DNA from: FEN-1219 sp963713355
GTDB lineage: Bacteria > Pseudomonadota > Gammaproteobacteria > Steroidobacterales > Rariloculaceae
Direction: 5' to 3'
Assembly (NCBI GenBank): GCA_963713355.1
Contig: CAVQLK010000006.1
Location: forward strand, 806,001 to 870,000
Length of the DNA: 64,000 bases
A program made the position numbers and the translations under genes. Positions 1 to 7,665 of this stretch are shown one piece after another (the first letter of the stretch is position 1; every line of letters begins with the position of its first letter). The notes below the pieces were generated by a model. It was not told where the DNA came from, did no database searches, and saw only the letters and a program-made list of their open reading frames with translations.

Positions 1-177
1 GGGGGCCGCGACGCTGCGCGCTTTGGCGAGGGCGAGCCGCGCGGCCATCGTCTCGGGGGCCTCGCCCTCGAGCGCGTCCTCGCGGACGTCGGGCGAGCGC
101 GTGCTGAACGGCAGGCGCAGCCGCGAGAGCAGCTCGCGGCGGTAGAGCGATGTCGAGGCCAAGATGATTTGCGGCAT
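1..177 (-). CDS. yceF: Maf/YceF-like nucleotide pyrophosphatase, 5' part only
   Basis: Reading from the ATG at 177 gives 59 residues beginning MPQIILASTSLYRRELLSRL, which matches the N-terminus of Maf-family house-cleaning pyrophosphatases (LASxSxxRRxLL signature, the nucleotide-binding edge). The YceF subgroup hydrolyses modified nucleotides such as 7-methyl-GTP in the cytoplasm (family knowledge). The rest of the gene lies left of the window. It is divergent from yceD with 75 bp between the starts, the arrangement seen in E. coli, which supports YceF over the other Maf paralogue. Confidence 0.85.
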   Translation of the reverse strand, partial: MPQIILASTSLYRRELLSRLRLPFSTRSPDVREDALEGEAPETMAARLALAKARSVAAP

Positions 178-252
178 CGGCTAACCCGCGGATCGACCAA
201 CGTAACTCACGGTTTTGACGTCAGAAACCTGCTCACATATGATGCGCGGCCT

Positions 253-729
253 ATGCCCGGCTCGCTGCACGCCTGGTTCAGTCTGCGCGAGCTGGAATCG
301 TTGGCCGATCGAGAGGTTACGCTCAGCGGTGAGCTCGACGTCCGCACGCTGACGCGGCTCACGAGCCTGCTCCACTCGGACGTCGGCAGTGTAAGTGCAA
401 CACTGCTTTTCCGACAGCGGCGTGACGGCTGGCTGGCAGCGGTGCTCGACTATCGGGCTGCGGTGCAGCTCGTCTGCCAGCGTTGCCTCGAGCCGTTTCG
501 GCACGAGATCGCGCAGAGCGTGAACATAGTGGTCGCCGCGAGCGACTCACTGCCGGCGACGGTGCCGGAGGGGTTCGAGCCGGTCGAGCTTGCGGAAGGA
601 CGGTTACAGCCGGCCGAGCTCATCGAGGACGAGCTCATTGTTGCGATTCCGCTGGTGCCCAAGCACGCGCGAGTCGAGGACTGTGGTAGCTTGGCGCGAC
701 AGCTCGCCGGGCAGGGGGAGCGACCGTAA
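253..729 (+). CDS. yceD: YceD/DUF177 family protein, 23S rRNA accumulation factor
   Basis: 158 residues from the ATG at 253. The frame is open further upstream, but an earlier start would run into the divergent yceF. The central LVCQRCLEPF segment is the CxxC signature of DUF177/YceD proteins, and an acidic stretch rich in E/D follows, as is usual. In enterobacteria and plants the family supports 23S rRNA accumulation (family knowledge). It sits directly upstream of rpmF (37 bp gap), the conserved partnership, so co-transcription with rpmF-plsX-fabH is likely. Confidence 0.9.
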   Translation: MPGSLHAWFSLRELESLADREVTLSGELDVRTLTRLTSLLHSDVGSVSATLLFRQRRDGWLAAVLDYRAAVQLVCQRCLEPFRHEIAQSVNIVVAASDSLPATVPEGFEPVELAEGRLQPAELIEDELIVAIPLVPKHARVEDCGSLARQLAGQGERP

Positions 730-766
730 GGTCGGCCGCTCGGGTTTTGTTCTAGGAGATTTCATC

Positions 767-958
767 ATGGCAGTTCAGAAGAGCCGCAAGACGCCTTCCC
801 GGCGTAACATGCGTCGGTCGCACGATGCATTGACCGGCCCGACGTTGTCGGTGGATGCCACCACGGGCGTCACGCATCGACGGCATCACGTTACCGCAGA
901 CGGTTTCTACCGCGGCAAGAAGGTCTTCGAAATTCCTCAGGAAGCCGAGCAAGAGTAG
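767..958 (+). CDS. rpmF: 50S ribosomal protein L32
   Basis: 63 residues starting MAVQKSRKTPSRRNMRRSHD, the near-invariant bacterial L32 N-terminus, with the basic RRHHV segment in the middle and an acidic tail. A purine-rich ribosome-binding site (aggaga, 754-759) precedes the ATG by 7 bases and fixes the start. L32 is a structural component of the large subunit. It lies between yceD and plsX, the conserved order. The zinc-binding cysteines found in some L32 paralogues are absent. Confidence 0.97.
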   Translation: MAVQKSRKTPSRRNMRRSHDALTGPTLSVDATTGVTHRRHHVTADGFYRGKKVFEIPQEAEQE

Positions 959-1021
959 TCGCTTGGTTTCGCGTTACTGGCCGTCGCCCAGTTGCGCACT
1001 TCGCTCCCATCGTAATCCCGC

Positions 1022-2035
1022 GTGAGCCGCAAGGTGACAATTGCGTTGGACGCCATGGGAGGGGACCGTGGACCTGAGGCGGTGATCCCAGCCGCGCTTG
1101 CGACGCTCGAGCGCGACGACTCCGTAGGGCTCACGCTCGTCGGGTTGCCCGACGTTCTCGAGCAAGCGAAACGAAAGGCCGGCGATCGATACGGATCGCG
1201 GCTCGGCTTCAAGACGGCTAGCGAAGTCGTATCGATGGACGAGCCTCCGGCGGACGCGCTGCGCCGCAAGAAGGATTCGTCCTTGCGGGTCGCGATCGAG
1301 CTCGTGAAAGGCGGTGAGGCCGACGCGTGCGTCAGCTCCGGTAACACGGGCGCACTGATGGCGACGGCGCGCTACGTGTTGAAGACGCTGCCCGGCATCG
1401 ATCGGCCGGCGATCATCTCGGCCGTGCCCGGCATCGAGGGCCCGACCTACATGCTCGATCTCGGCGCCAACGTCGGCTGCACGCCTGAGCACCTCATGCA
1501 GTTCGCGTTGATGGGGTCGGTCGTAGCCGAGGACATGCTCGAAATTGCGCGGCCGCGTGTCGGCTTGCTGAACATCGGGCTCGAGGACATGAAAGGCAAC
1601 GAAACCGTTCGCGAAGCGGGCGAGCTGCTCGCCGGCAGCGGCTTGAACTATGTCGGCTTCGTCGAAGGCGACGGGATTTTTCACGCCGACGTCGACGTGG
1701 TCGTCAGCGACGGGTTCGTCGGCAACGTGGCGCTGAAGACGATGGAAGGCGTCGCGCGGCTCATTAGCTCGTTCTTGAAGGAAGAGTTTCAGCGGAGCCT
1801 GCTGCGTGGCCTGCAAGGGCTCGTCGCACAGTCGGCGCTCGACGCGCTGCGCGGCAGGCTGGACCCACGCCGCTACAATGGGGCGAGTCTCGTCGGGCTC
1901 AATGGGATCGTGTTGAAGAGCCACGGGTCCGCGGACCAGTTCGCGTTCGAGAATGCCGTGAAGTCGGCGATCGTCGAAGCGCGCAAGGGCGTTCCACTAC
2001 AAATCGGCAAGCTCGTCGAGAATCGGCCTCATTAG
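1022..2035 (+). CDS. plsX: Phosphate acyltransferase PlsX
   Basis: 337 residues from a GTG start at 1022. The N-terminal VTIALDAMGGDRGPEAVIPA and the later SSGNTGALMA and DLGANVGCTPEHL segments are PlsX hallmarks. PlsX converts acyl-ACP to acyl-phosphate, the donor for PlsY in phospholipid synthesis (established for the family). Length is normal. Its TAG stop directly abuts the fabH ATG at 2036, so translation is probably coupled. No stronger ATG start exists nearby; the conserved domain begins right after the GTG. Confidence 0.95.
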   Translation: MSRKVTIALDAMGGDRGPEAVIPAALATLERDDSVGLTLVGLPDVLEQAKRKAGDRYGSRLGFKTASEVVSMDEPPADALRRKKDSSLRVAIELVKGGEADACVSSGNTGALMATARYVLKTLPGIDRPAIISAVPGIEGPTYMLDLGANVGCTPEHLMQFALMGSVVAEDMLEIARPRVGLLNIGLEDMKGNETVREAGELLAGSGLNYVGFVEGDGIFHADVDVVVSDGFVGNVALKTMEGVARLISSFLKEEFQRSLLRGLQGLVAQSALDALRGRLDPRRYNGASLVGLNGIVLKSHGSADQFAFENAVKSAIVEARKGVPLQIGKLVENRPH

Positions 2036-2989
2036 ATGTACTCGCGTATCGTCAGCACGGGCAAATACCTACCGGAGCGAATCCTCACCAACGCCGATCT
2101 CGAGAAGATGGTCGAGACGACGGACGAGTGGATCAAGAGCCGCACCGGCATCGAGCATCGGCACATCGTGGCCGATGATGAAACGACGAGCGATCTCGCG
2201 CACAAGGCCGGCCTGATCGCGCTCGAGACCGCGGGCCTCACGCCGAACGACATCGATCTCGTGGTCGTCGGAACCACGACGCCGGATCTGATCTTCCCGA
2301 ACGTCGCCTGCCTCGTGCAGGAAAAGCTCGGGATCAAGAGTTGCCCCGCGTTCAGCCTCGAAGCCGCGTGCTCGGGGTTCCTGTACGGTCTCGTCGTGGC
2401 GGATCAGTTCATTCGCCTCGGCTCGGCAAAGCGGGCGCTCGTCATCGGCGCCGAAACGATGTCGCGCATCATCGACTGGACGGACCGCGAGACGTGCGTG
2501 CTGTTCGGGGACGGCGCGGGCGCCGTGATCCTCGAGGCCGCCGAAACTCCCGGGATCATCTATTCGACGTTGGGCGCCGACGGGCGCTACCGCGATCTGC
2601 TCTACGCCTCGAGCGGCGTTTCTTTGAGACAGCGCGAGGGCGCGGCGCTGCGCATGAAAGGCAACGAGGTCTTCAAGGTGGCCGTGAAGACGCTCGAGAA
2701 CCTCGTGGACGACGTCGTCGAGAAGAACAACCTCGAGAAGGGCCAGATCGACTGGCTAATCCCGCACCAAGCGAACATCCGCATCATCAGCGCCACGGCC
2801 AAGCGGCTCGAGCTGCCGATGGAGCGCGTGATTCTGACGGTCCGCGAGCACGGCAATACCTCGGCCGCGTCGGTCCCGATGGCGCTCGACACGGCCATCC
2901 GGGACGGGCGTATCGAGCGCGGCGATTTGCTGCTCCTCGAGGCCTTCGGTGGGGGCTTCACGTGGGGCGCGAGCCTCATTCGTTATTGA
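2036..2989 (+). CDS. fabH: Beta-ketoacyl-ACP synthase III (FabH)
   Basis: 317 residues, the same length as E. coli FabH. The catalytic triad is visible at the E. coli positions: Cys112 in EAACSGF, His244 in IPHQANIR and Asn274 in HGNTSAAS. It condenses acetyl-CoA with malonyl-ACP to start type II fatty acid synthesis. The start codon directly follows the plsX stop. The usual downstream fabD-fabG-acpP genes are not here; a cell-wall enzyme gene follows instead, so the rest of the fab cluster must be elsewhere. Confidence 0.97.
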   Translation: MYSRIVSTGKYLPERILTNADLEKMVETTDEWIKSRTGIEHRHIVADDETTSDLAHKAGLIALETAGLTPNDIDLVVVGTTTPDLIFPNVACLVQEKLGIKSCPAFSLEAACSGFLYGLVVADQFIRLGSAKRALVIGAETMSRIIDWTDRETCVLFGDGAGAVILEAAETPGIIYSTLGADGRYRDLLYASSGVSLRQREGAALRMKGNEVFKVAVKTLENLVDDVVEKNNLEKGQIDWLIPHQANIRIISATAKRLELPMERVILTVREHGNTSAASVPMALDTAIRDGRIERGDLLLLEAFGGGFTWGASLIRY

Positions 2990-3041
2990 CCGTGTCTGCG
3001 GACTGCCGACTGGCGCTCATATCCATCGGCGCCGCGATCCG

Positions 3042-3047
3042 TATAAT
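3042..3047 (+). promoter_or_regulatory. Candidate -10 box ahead of the L,D-transpeptidase gene
   Basis: A perfect TATAAT lies six bases before the ATG at 3054, so initiation at the normal distance would start the transcript at about the ATG itself, giving a leaderless mRNA. No convincing -35 hexamer is seen 16-18 bases upstream, and no Shine-Dalgarno sequence precedes the ATG. It could be chance. Confidence 0.3.
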
Positions 3048-3053
3048 GCGCGC

Positions 3054-4091
3054 ATGTTCCGTCTAGCCCGCTTGGCTTTGCCCTGCGCCTTCTGCGTCGC
3101 GACGGCGCAGGCGGCCGAGTTCTGGGTCGGCGAAGGCGACGAGGTCTTCGGCGCGGTACGGGTCGTCGAGGCGCGCCATGAGGATACGTTCGTATCGCTG
3201 GCGCGCACGCATAACGTCGGTTACGAAGAGCTTCGGCAAGCCAATCCCGGCGTCGATGCGTGGCTGCCCGGCGAAGGCACGAAGGTCACGATCCCGTCGC
3301 TGTACGTGCTGCCGCGTGCGCCGCAGCGCGGTATCGTCGTCAACGTCGCCGAGCTGCGGATGTATTACTTCCCCGCTCAATCGGGTCCGCTACCGGAAGG
3401 CATTGCGCCGGGGTCGCGGCGAGTGATCACGTACCCGATCAGCATCGGCCGCATGGACTGGTCGACGCCGCTCGGGGCCACGACGATCACGGGCAAGGTC
3501 GCGAATCCGAGCTGGTATCCGCCGGAGTCGATTCGCAAGGAGCACGCCGAGCGCAACGACATCTTGCCGCGCGTCGTGCCGCCCGGGCCCGAGAACCCGC
3601 TCGGCAAGCATGCGATGCGGCTCGGCTTGCCCGGCTATTTGATCCACGGCACGAACAAGCCGTCCGGCGTCGGCATGCGAGTCACGCACGGTTGCATGCG
3701 CATGTTCCCCGAGGATGTCGAAGCGCTCTACAAGACCGTGCCCGTGGGCACGGCCGTCAACATCGTCAATCAACCCGTGAAGATCGGCTGGACAGCGGAC
3801 GGCACGCTGTACATGGAAGCGCACCCGGCGCTCATGGAGAGCAACGTCGACGGTGAGAGTACCGCTGCAGTCGGCGCAGAGGCCGTCGATCCGATTCAAG
3901 AATCGCCGTTGACGAGCCTCATGCGCGCCTACATCGCCGCGACGGAAGAACGGCAAGTGCAGCTCGATTGGAGCGCAGCGGAGCGCATCGCGCAGCTCGG
4001 CAACGGCGTTCCCGAAGCCGTGTCGGTCGCCGGTAGCGCAATGCCGCTCGCGACAGAGGTCGCAGCCGCGTCGTCGGATTCCACGCGCTAA
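3054..4091 (+). CDS. L,D-transpeptidase, YkuD/ErfK family, with LysM-like domain
   Basis: 345 residues. A signal peptide covers about residues 1-21 (ending AQAAEF). Residues ~40-82 read as a LysM-like peptidoglycan-binding repeat (SLARTHNVGYEEL...NPGVDAWLPGEG). The YkuD catalytic domain follows, with His198 in LIHGTN and the active-site motif THGCMRM containing Cys214. Such periplasmic enzymes form 3-3 peptidoglycan crosslinks or attach lipoproteins to the wall. The ATG at 3054 is chosen because it opens the signal peptide; an earlier in-frame start would overlap fabH. A lipoprotein of the Lpp/OprI type is encoded convergently just downstream, a plausible substrate (inference). Confidence 0.9.
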   Translation: MFRLARLALPCAFCVATAQAAEFWVGEGDEVFGAVRVVEARHEDTFVSLARTHNVGYEELRQANPGVDAWLPGEGTKVTIPSLYVLPRAPQRGIVVNVAELRMYYFPAQSGPLPEGIAPGSRRVITYPISIGRMDWSTPLGATTITGKVANPSWYPPESIRKEHAERNDILPRVVPPGPENPLGKHAMRLGLPGYLIHGTNKPSGVGMRVTHGCMRMFPEDVEALYKTVPVGTAVNIVNQPVKIGWTADGTLYMEAHPALMESNVDGESTAAVGAEAVDPIQESPLTSLMRAYIAATEERQVQLDWSAAERIAQLGNGVPEAVSVAGSAMPLATEVAAASSDSTR

Positions 4092-4103
4092 AAGGCCGCT
4101 CGC

Positions 4104-4237
4104 AGCAAACTGCTCCTGCGTGTGCTGCATGTCGGCCATCCATGGCCGCGCCGCAAATTGCTCCTGCATTTTCGGCATGTCGGCATCCATGGCCTCGCGC
4201 AATGTCCTGCATTTGCAGCCGGCCATCCATGGCCGGC
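4104..4237. repeat. Three degenerate tandem units with a palindromic CATCCATGG core
   Basis: Three units of roughly 46, 46 and 39 bp begin at about 4104, 4153 and 4199. Each runs from a gcaaa/gcaat start through ctcctgc to a core of ggccatccatggcc or a near variant (4134-4147, 4183-4194, 4221-4234). The last copy extends to an inverted repeat at 4218-4237. This intergenic repeat lies between two convergent genes. Read on the minus strand it is open and would encode a repeated peptide, but I do not regard that as a gene. Confidence 0.6.
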
Positions 4238-4264
4238 AAAAAAAAACCGCCAACGTGTGGCGGT
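4238..4264 (-). terminator. Rho-independent terminator of the lipoprotein gene
   Basis: On the minus strand a 7-bp stem (ACCGCCA/TGGCGGT) with a CACGT loop is followed immediately by nine T residues. It lies about 40 bases past the stop of the minus-strand lipoprotein gene. Confidence 0.85.
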
Positions 4265-4271
4265 TCTAAAG

Positions 4272-4299
4272 AAGATGCGGCTCTCGCGAGCCGCATCTT
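4272..4299. terminator. Perfect 12-bp hairpin between convergent genes
   Basis: AAGATGCGGCTC and its exact complement are separated by TCGC. No T-run follows on either strand within a few bases, so it may protect the lipoprotein mRNA 3' end or help terminate, together with the adjacent T-tailed hairpin. Confidence 0.6.
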
Positions 4300-4306
4300 C
4301 GTAGTC

Positions 4307-4603
4307 TTACTTCGCCTGGGACTGCTCGAACATGCGATCCACTCTCTGGTTCGTAGCGTCGCAGCAGGCCTGAGCCGCCTGCGCCGCTTGCAGAGCCTGG
4401 TTCGCGGTGCTCTGAGCACCCGAGGCTGCCTGTTGTGCTTGAGTAGCCGTGCGTTGTGCAGCATTCGCTGCGTTCTGCGCAGCTTCAGCAGTAGCACGGA
4501 CTGCATCGAGCTGTTCCGTGGTGACACTTGCGCAGCCGGTCACGATCGCAAAGCTGCCGACGAGCGCCGCTGCCCGCAGAGCAGCCTGGATATTTGTGGC
4601 CAT
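4307..4603 (-). CDS. Alanine-zipper outer-membrane lipoprotein, Lpp/OprI-like
   Basis: 98 residues from the ATG at 4603. A lipoprotein signal peptide ends in a lipobox, AIVTGC, placing the lipidated Cys about residue 24. The mature part is an uninterrupted Ala-rich heptad coiled coil (AEAAQNAANAAQRTATQAQQ and onward), then ends in QRVDRMFEQSQAK, resembling the RALRMLEKASRK end of OprI-type lipoproteins with a C-terminal lysine usable for peptidoglycan attachment. The role is likely envelope tethering. Two unusual consecutive cysteines (ACCDA) lie near the C-terminus. It has its own terminator and is convergent with an L,D-transpeptidase. Confidence 0.85.
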   Translation of the reverse strand: MATNIQAALRAAALVGSFAIVTGCASVTTEQLDAVRATAEAAQNAANAAQRTATQAQQAASGAQSTANQALQAAQAAQACCDATNQRVDRMFEQSQAK

Positions 4604-4811
4604 TGATTGAATACCCCTGACTAGAAGTGAGTGAAACCGAAAACGCATGCATTATTTCCTAAAGCGCAAGCGACTGCAATTTGAAAGTTGTACGTCTTCA
4701 GTCGTACGTCTGCGTTTGCAGACATTTCGCGAATGCACGATTGAAGTGCAGCAACATGGACTCTAATTTTTTTGCATCGCTATCGTTCGCTTGACTCGTC
4801 GAGTGCTCGGG

Positions 4812-4844
4812 CTGTATATAGTATCAGACTGAGTTTTTATACAG
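4812..4844 (+). promoter_or_regulatory. Two tandem LexA (SOS) boxes
   Basis: CTGTATATAGTATCAG (4812-4827) and CTGAGTTTTTATACAG (4829-4844) each fit the gammaproteobacterial CTGT-N8-ACAG consensus with one mismatch, and lie one base apart, 10 bases ahead of the lexA ATG. They imply LexA autoregulation and SOS induction of the whole lexA-imuA-imuB-dnaE2 operon. Confidence 0.9.
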
Positions 4845-4853
4845 GTTAAGCTC

Positions 4854-5465
4854 ATGCGCGATCTCACTCCTAGGCAAAGGCAAATTTTGCTTCTGGTTCA
4901 AAAGACTATGCACGAATCGGGCATGCCTCCCACGCGTGCCGAAATCGCCAAGACGCTGAAATTCCGCTCGGTCAACGCCGCGGAGGAGCATCTGCGTGCG
5001 CTCGAGCGCAAAGGAGTCATCGAGCTTTTGCCGGGCATGTCGCGCGGTATTCGGCTCAAAGATTCGATGCGCGAGCAAATCGGTTTGCCGCTCGTCGGGC
5101 GCGTCGCCGCAGGTCAGCCGATTCTCGCGGAGGAGCACATCGAGGCTCGATATCAAATCGATCCCGATATGTTCAAGAAACCACCGCATTTTTTGCTGCG
5201 TGTTCATGGCATGAGCATGCGCGATGCCGGAATTTTGGATGGCGACTTGGTCGCGGTGCATCGCACGCCCGACGTCAGAGCTCGACAAATCGTCGTCGCG
5301 CGCTTGGATAACGAAGTCACTGTCAAACGCTATCGACAAGAAGGGCATCGCGTTTGGTTGATGCCGGACAATCCGGAGTTTTCGCCGATTCAAGTGGATC
5401 TGCGCGAGCAAGCGTTGGCTATCGAGGGCGTGGTCGTCGGTGTCGTTCGCGACTCGATGAAGTGA
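4854..5465 (+). CDS. lexA: LexA repressor
   Basis: 203 residues. The N-terminal winged helix-turn-helix includes PPTRAEIAKTLKFRSVNAAE (residues 25-44). The C-terminal S24 self-cleaving domain has the Ala86-Gly87 scissile bond in VAAGQP, the nucleophile Ser121 in GMSM and the general base Lys158 in EVTVKRY. LexA represses SOS genes until RecA-ssDNA triggers its autocleavage. Tandem SOS boxes precede it and imuA follows after 18 bp, so it controls its own operon. This may be a second LexA copy, as lexA-imuAB-dnaE2 cassettes sometimes coexist with a housekeeping lexA elsewhere. Confidence 0.97.
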   Translation: MRDLTPRQRQILLLVQKTMHESGMPPTRAEIAKTLKFRSVNAAEEHLRALERKGVIELLPGMSRGIRLKDSMREQIGLPLVGRVAAGQPILAEEHIEARYQIDPDMFKKPPHFLLRVHGMSMRDAGILDGDLVAVHRTPDVRARQIVVARLDNEVTVKRYRQEGHRVWLMPDNPEFSPIQVDLREQALAIEGVVVGVVRDSMK

Positions 5466-5483
5466 TGTCTAGTTGGCAAGCTC

Positions 5484-6137
5484 GTGGAATGGAACGGTTG
5501 GCATGCTCGTATTTGGCGCGGGCGAGACAACGTCGCCACCGCCGCTCGTGCCGTCATTCCGACAGGGTTTCGCGAGCTTGATCGTGCACTTCCCGGCGGC
5601 GGCTGGCCGTTAGGGGCCATTACCGAAATATTCGTCGCCGGTTACGGAATCGGTGAGCTCGAATTGTTGATGCCCGCACTCGCGGCATTGACGAAAGAAG
5701 AACCGGCGAAGCCTAAAAAATGGGTCGCTTGGATTGCTCCGCCGTTCGTGCCTTATGCCCCTGCTTTGCAGCAGCACGGCGTCAACATCGATCGCTTGCT
5801 GATGATTCATCCCACGTCGGGCGGCAAAAGCCGGCTATGGGCAATCGAGCAAGCCGTGCGCTCGGGATCGAGCGCGGGTGTATTCGCCTGGGTCACCGCA
5901 GCCGATGACGTCATTTTGCGGCGCTTGCAGCTCGCCGCCGAGGATCAAGGGTGCTGGCTGCTGCTGTTCCGGCCGGCGAATGCACGGCTCGAGCGCTCGC
6001 CGGCGGCGTTGCGAATCGTCGTTTCGCAAGTGCACGAGGCAACGCGCGTGGAGATCGTCAAGTGCCGAGGCGGGCGCCCAGATGTCGTTGATGTATCGGG
6101 GTTTGCACTCGATGCCGCGGGTTCCGCAAAAGTCTAG
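5484..6137 (+). CDS. imuA: ImuA, RecA-like accessory protein of the mutasome
   Basis: 217 residues from a GTG start. It has the ImuA opening (HARIWRGRDN), then IPTGFRELDRALPGGGWPLG, resembling RecA/SulA folds in which the Walker A loop is not canonical. ImuA works with ImuB and DnaE2 in error-prone lesion bypass after DNA damage (established for lexA-imuA-imuB-dnaE2 cassettes). It is 18 bp after lexA and 15 bp before imuB, so it is clearly in one operon. Alternative ATG codons upstream are in other frames. Confidence 0.9.
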   Translation: MEWNGWHARIWRGRDNVATAARAVIPTGFRELDRALPGGGWPLGAITEIFVAGYGIGELELLMPALAALTKEEPAKPKKWVAWIAPPFVPYAPALQQHGVNIDRLLMIHPTSGGKSRLWAIEQAVRSGSSAGVFAWVTAADDVILRRLQLAAEDQGCWLLLFRPANARLERSPAALRIVVSQVHEATRVEIVKCRGGRPDVVDVSGFALDAAGSAKV

Positions 6138-6152
6138 CGCCAGTGAACGGTC

Positions 6153-7655
6153 ATGGCGCGCGTTCTGCAATCTCTCGACTTGTTCGCTCCGGAGCCCGTC
6201 AGAGCTCCGCGCAACGACAGCCGGCCCGTACCGAGCAAGCTGCAGCTTTGGATCGCCGTGTGCTTGCCGAGCCTCGCGTTCGAAACTCTCTGCGTCGCCG
6301 ATTCGGCTTCGTCCGCGGTGGTCGTCGAAGCCGAGCGAGGCCAACTGCATGTCGTCGCCGCGAGCCCTGCTGCAGCCGAGGCCGGCATCGCTTCGGGAAC
6401 GAAGCTCCATACGGCCATGGCGCTGGCGGCTTCTTTGCAGGTATTCGAGAGGTCGCCGCTTCTCGAGCGGCAAAGCCTCGAAGCTTTGGCCGCGTGGGCA
6501 GAGAGGCTGACTTCACAGGTCAGCATCGAAGAGCCCGAAAGCTTGCTGCTCGAGGTTGCCGGCAGTCTCAAGTTGTTCGGCTCTCTCGATGCAATCAAGG
6601 CCAAGCTTCGCGAAGAGCTCGCGCGGCGCTATCGCAATTTCCGCTTTTGCGCTGCGCCAACGGCCACCGCCGCTTTGTGGTTGGCGCGGGCGGCGAGCGC
6701 CGATGTTCTGCACTGGCGGCAGCTGGTTGGAAGCTTGGCGGCGCTACCGCTCGCGGTGACGCGCTGGCCGTCCGAGGTGCAGGCGCTACTACTGGACTTG
6801 GGCCTTCGCACCGTCGGTGATTGCGCACGATTGCCGAGAGACGGTTTCGCGCGTCGAGTCGGGCGCCAGTATTTGCTCGAGCTCGATCGAGCGTTCGGCC
6901 GCTGCGCCGATTTGCGCGCCGGGTTCAAAGCCCCACGGACCTGGAGCTCGATTGCCGAGCTCGGAGAGGAAAGCGCCGACAGCGTAATCATTCTCGAGGC
7001 CGTCGAGCAGCTCCTCTGCGAGCTGTGTGCTGAGCTCGAGCGGCAACAAGCAGAGATCGGCGGCCTCGAGCTCGCCTTCGAGCACCTGCATCGGCCGCCC
7101 ACGGTAGAAAAATTCGATTTGCGCGAGCCGGCGCATGAGCGAGATCGATTGCTGCACCTCATCGAGGATCGATTGGAGCGCAGCGCGCTGCCGGCGCCGA
7201 CCGTGGCTTTGCGGATGACGAGCGGCGTGTTTCGGCCTCTGGAGCGCAGGGCCGCCGATTTGTTCGAGGCCAAGCCACACGACGAGCGCGCACAAGTGCT
7301 GCTCGAACGCTTGCAAGGGCGGTTCGGCTCAGCGGCGGTGTATGGCTTGCGCGCTATACGTGAGCACCGTCCCGAAAAAGCTTGGGCGAAGGGGCTGGAG
7401 AACGCCGCTCGCGGCAAAGCGCAGCTGGTGCGGGAGGCACGGCCGTTATGGTTGCTGCAGAAGCCCGTGGCCATCGAGGCACGCAAAGATTCGTTGCAGC
7501 TCGTCTCGGGCCCGGAGCGAATCGAGAGCGGCTGGTGGGACGAGCAGGACGTCGCTCGCGATTACTACACGGCGAAGAATGGCGACGGCCAGAAGCTCTG
7601 GGTGTTCCGCGATCGCCGAACTCGTTCTTGGTTCTTACACGGGTTGTTCGGCTAG
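6153..7655 (+). CDS. imuB: ImuB, inactive Y-family polymerase homologue
   Basis: 500 residues. The N-terminal LWIAVCLPSLAFE segment aligns with the YxDxDxFFAS motif of Y-family polymerases but lacks the metal-binding acidic residues, as expected for ImuB, which acts as a scaffold linking the beta clamp with DnaE2. The thumb/finger-like regions (AAPTATAALWLARA, then helix-hairpin-helix-like LLLDLGLRTVGDCARLP) follow. The C-terminus ends SWFLHGLFG, a typical ImuB tail. It lies 15 bp after imuA and 10 bp before dnaE2. Confidence 0.93.
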   Translation: MARVLQSLDLFAPEPVRAPRNDSRPVPSKLQLWIAVCLPSLAFETLCVADSASSAVVVEAERGQLHVVAASPAAAEAGIASGTKLHTAMALAASLQVFERSPLLERQSLEALAAWAERLTSQVSIEEPESLLLEVAGSLKLFGSLDAIKAKLREELARRYRNFRFCAAPTATAALWLARAASADVLHWRQLVGSLAALPLAVTRWPSEVQALLLDLGLRTVGDCARLPRDGFARRVGRQYLLELDRAFGRCADLRAGFKAPRTWSSIAELGEESADSVIILEAVEQLLCELCAELERQQAEIGGLELAFEHLHRPPTVEKFDLREPAHERDRLLHLIEDRLERSALPAPTVALRMTSGVFRPLERRAADLFEAKPHDERAQVLLERLQGRFGSAAVYGLRAIREHRPEKAWAKGLENAARGKAQLVREARPLWLLQKPVAIEARKDSLQLVSGPERIESGWWDEQDVARDYYTAKNGDGQKLWVFRDRRTRSWFLHGLFG

Positions 7656-7665
7656 GCGCGCAGTC

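Noticed and set aside
4104..4253. Minus-strand frame encoding a repeated PWMADMQ-type peptide
   Set aside because: The repetition reflects the intergenic DNA repeat, there is no ribosome-binding site, and a terminator lies inside the frame.
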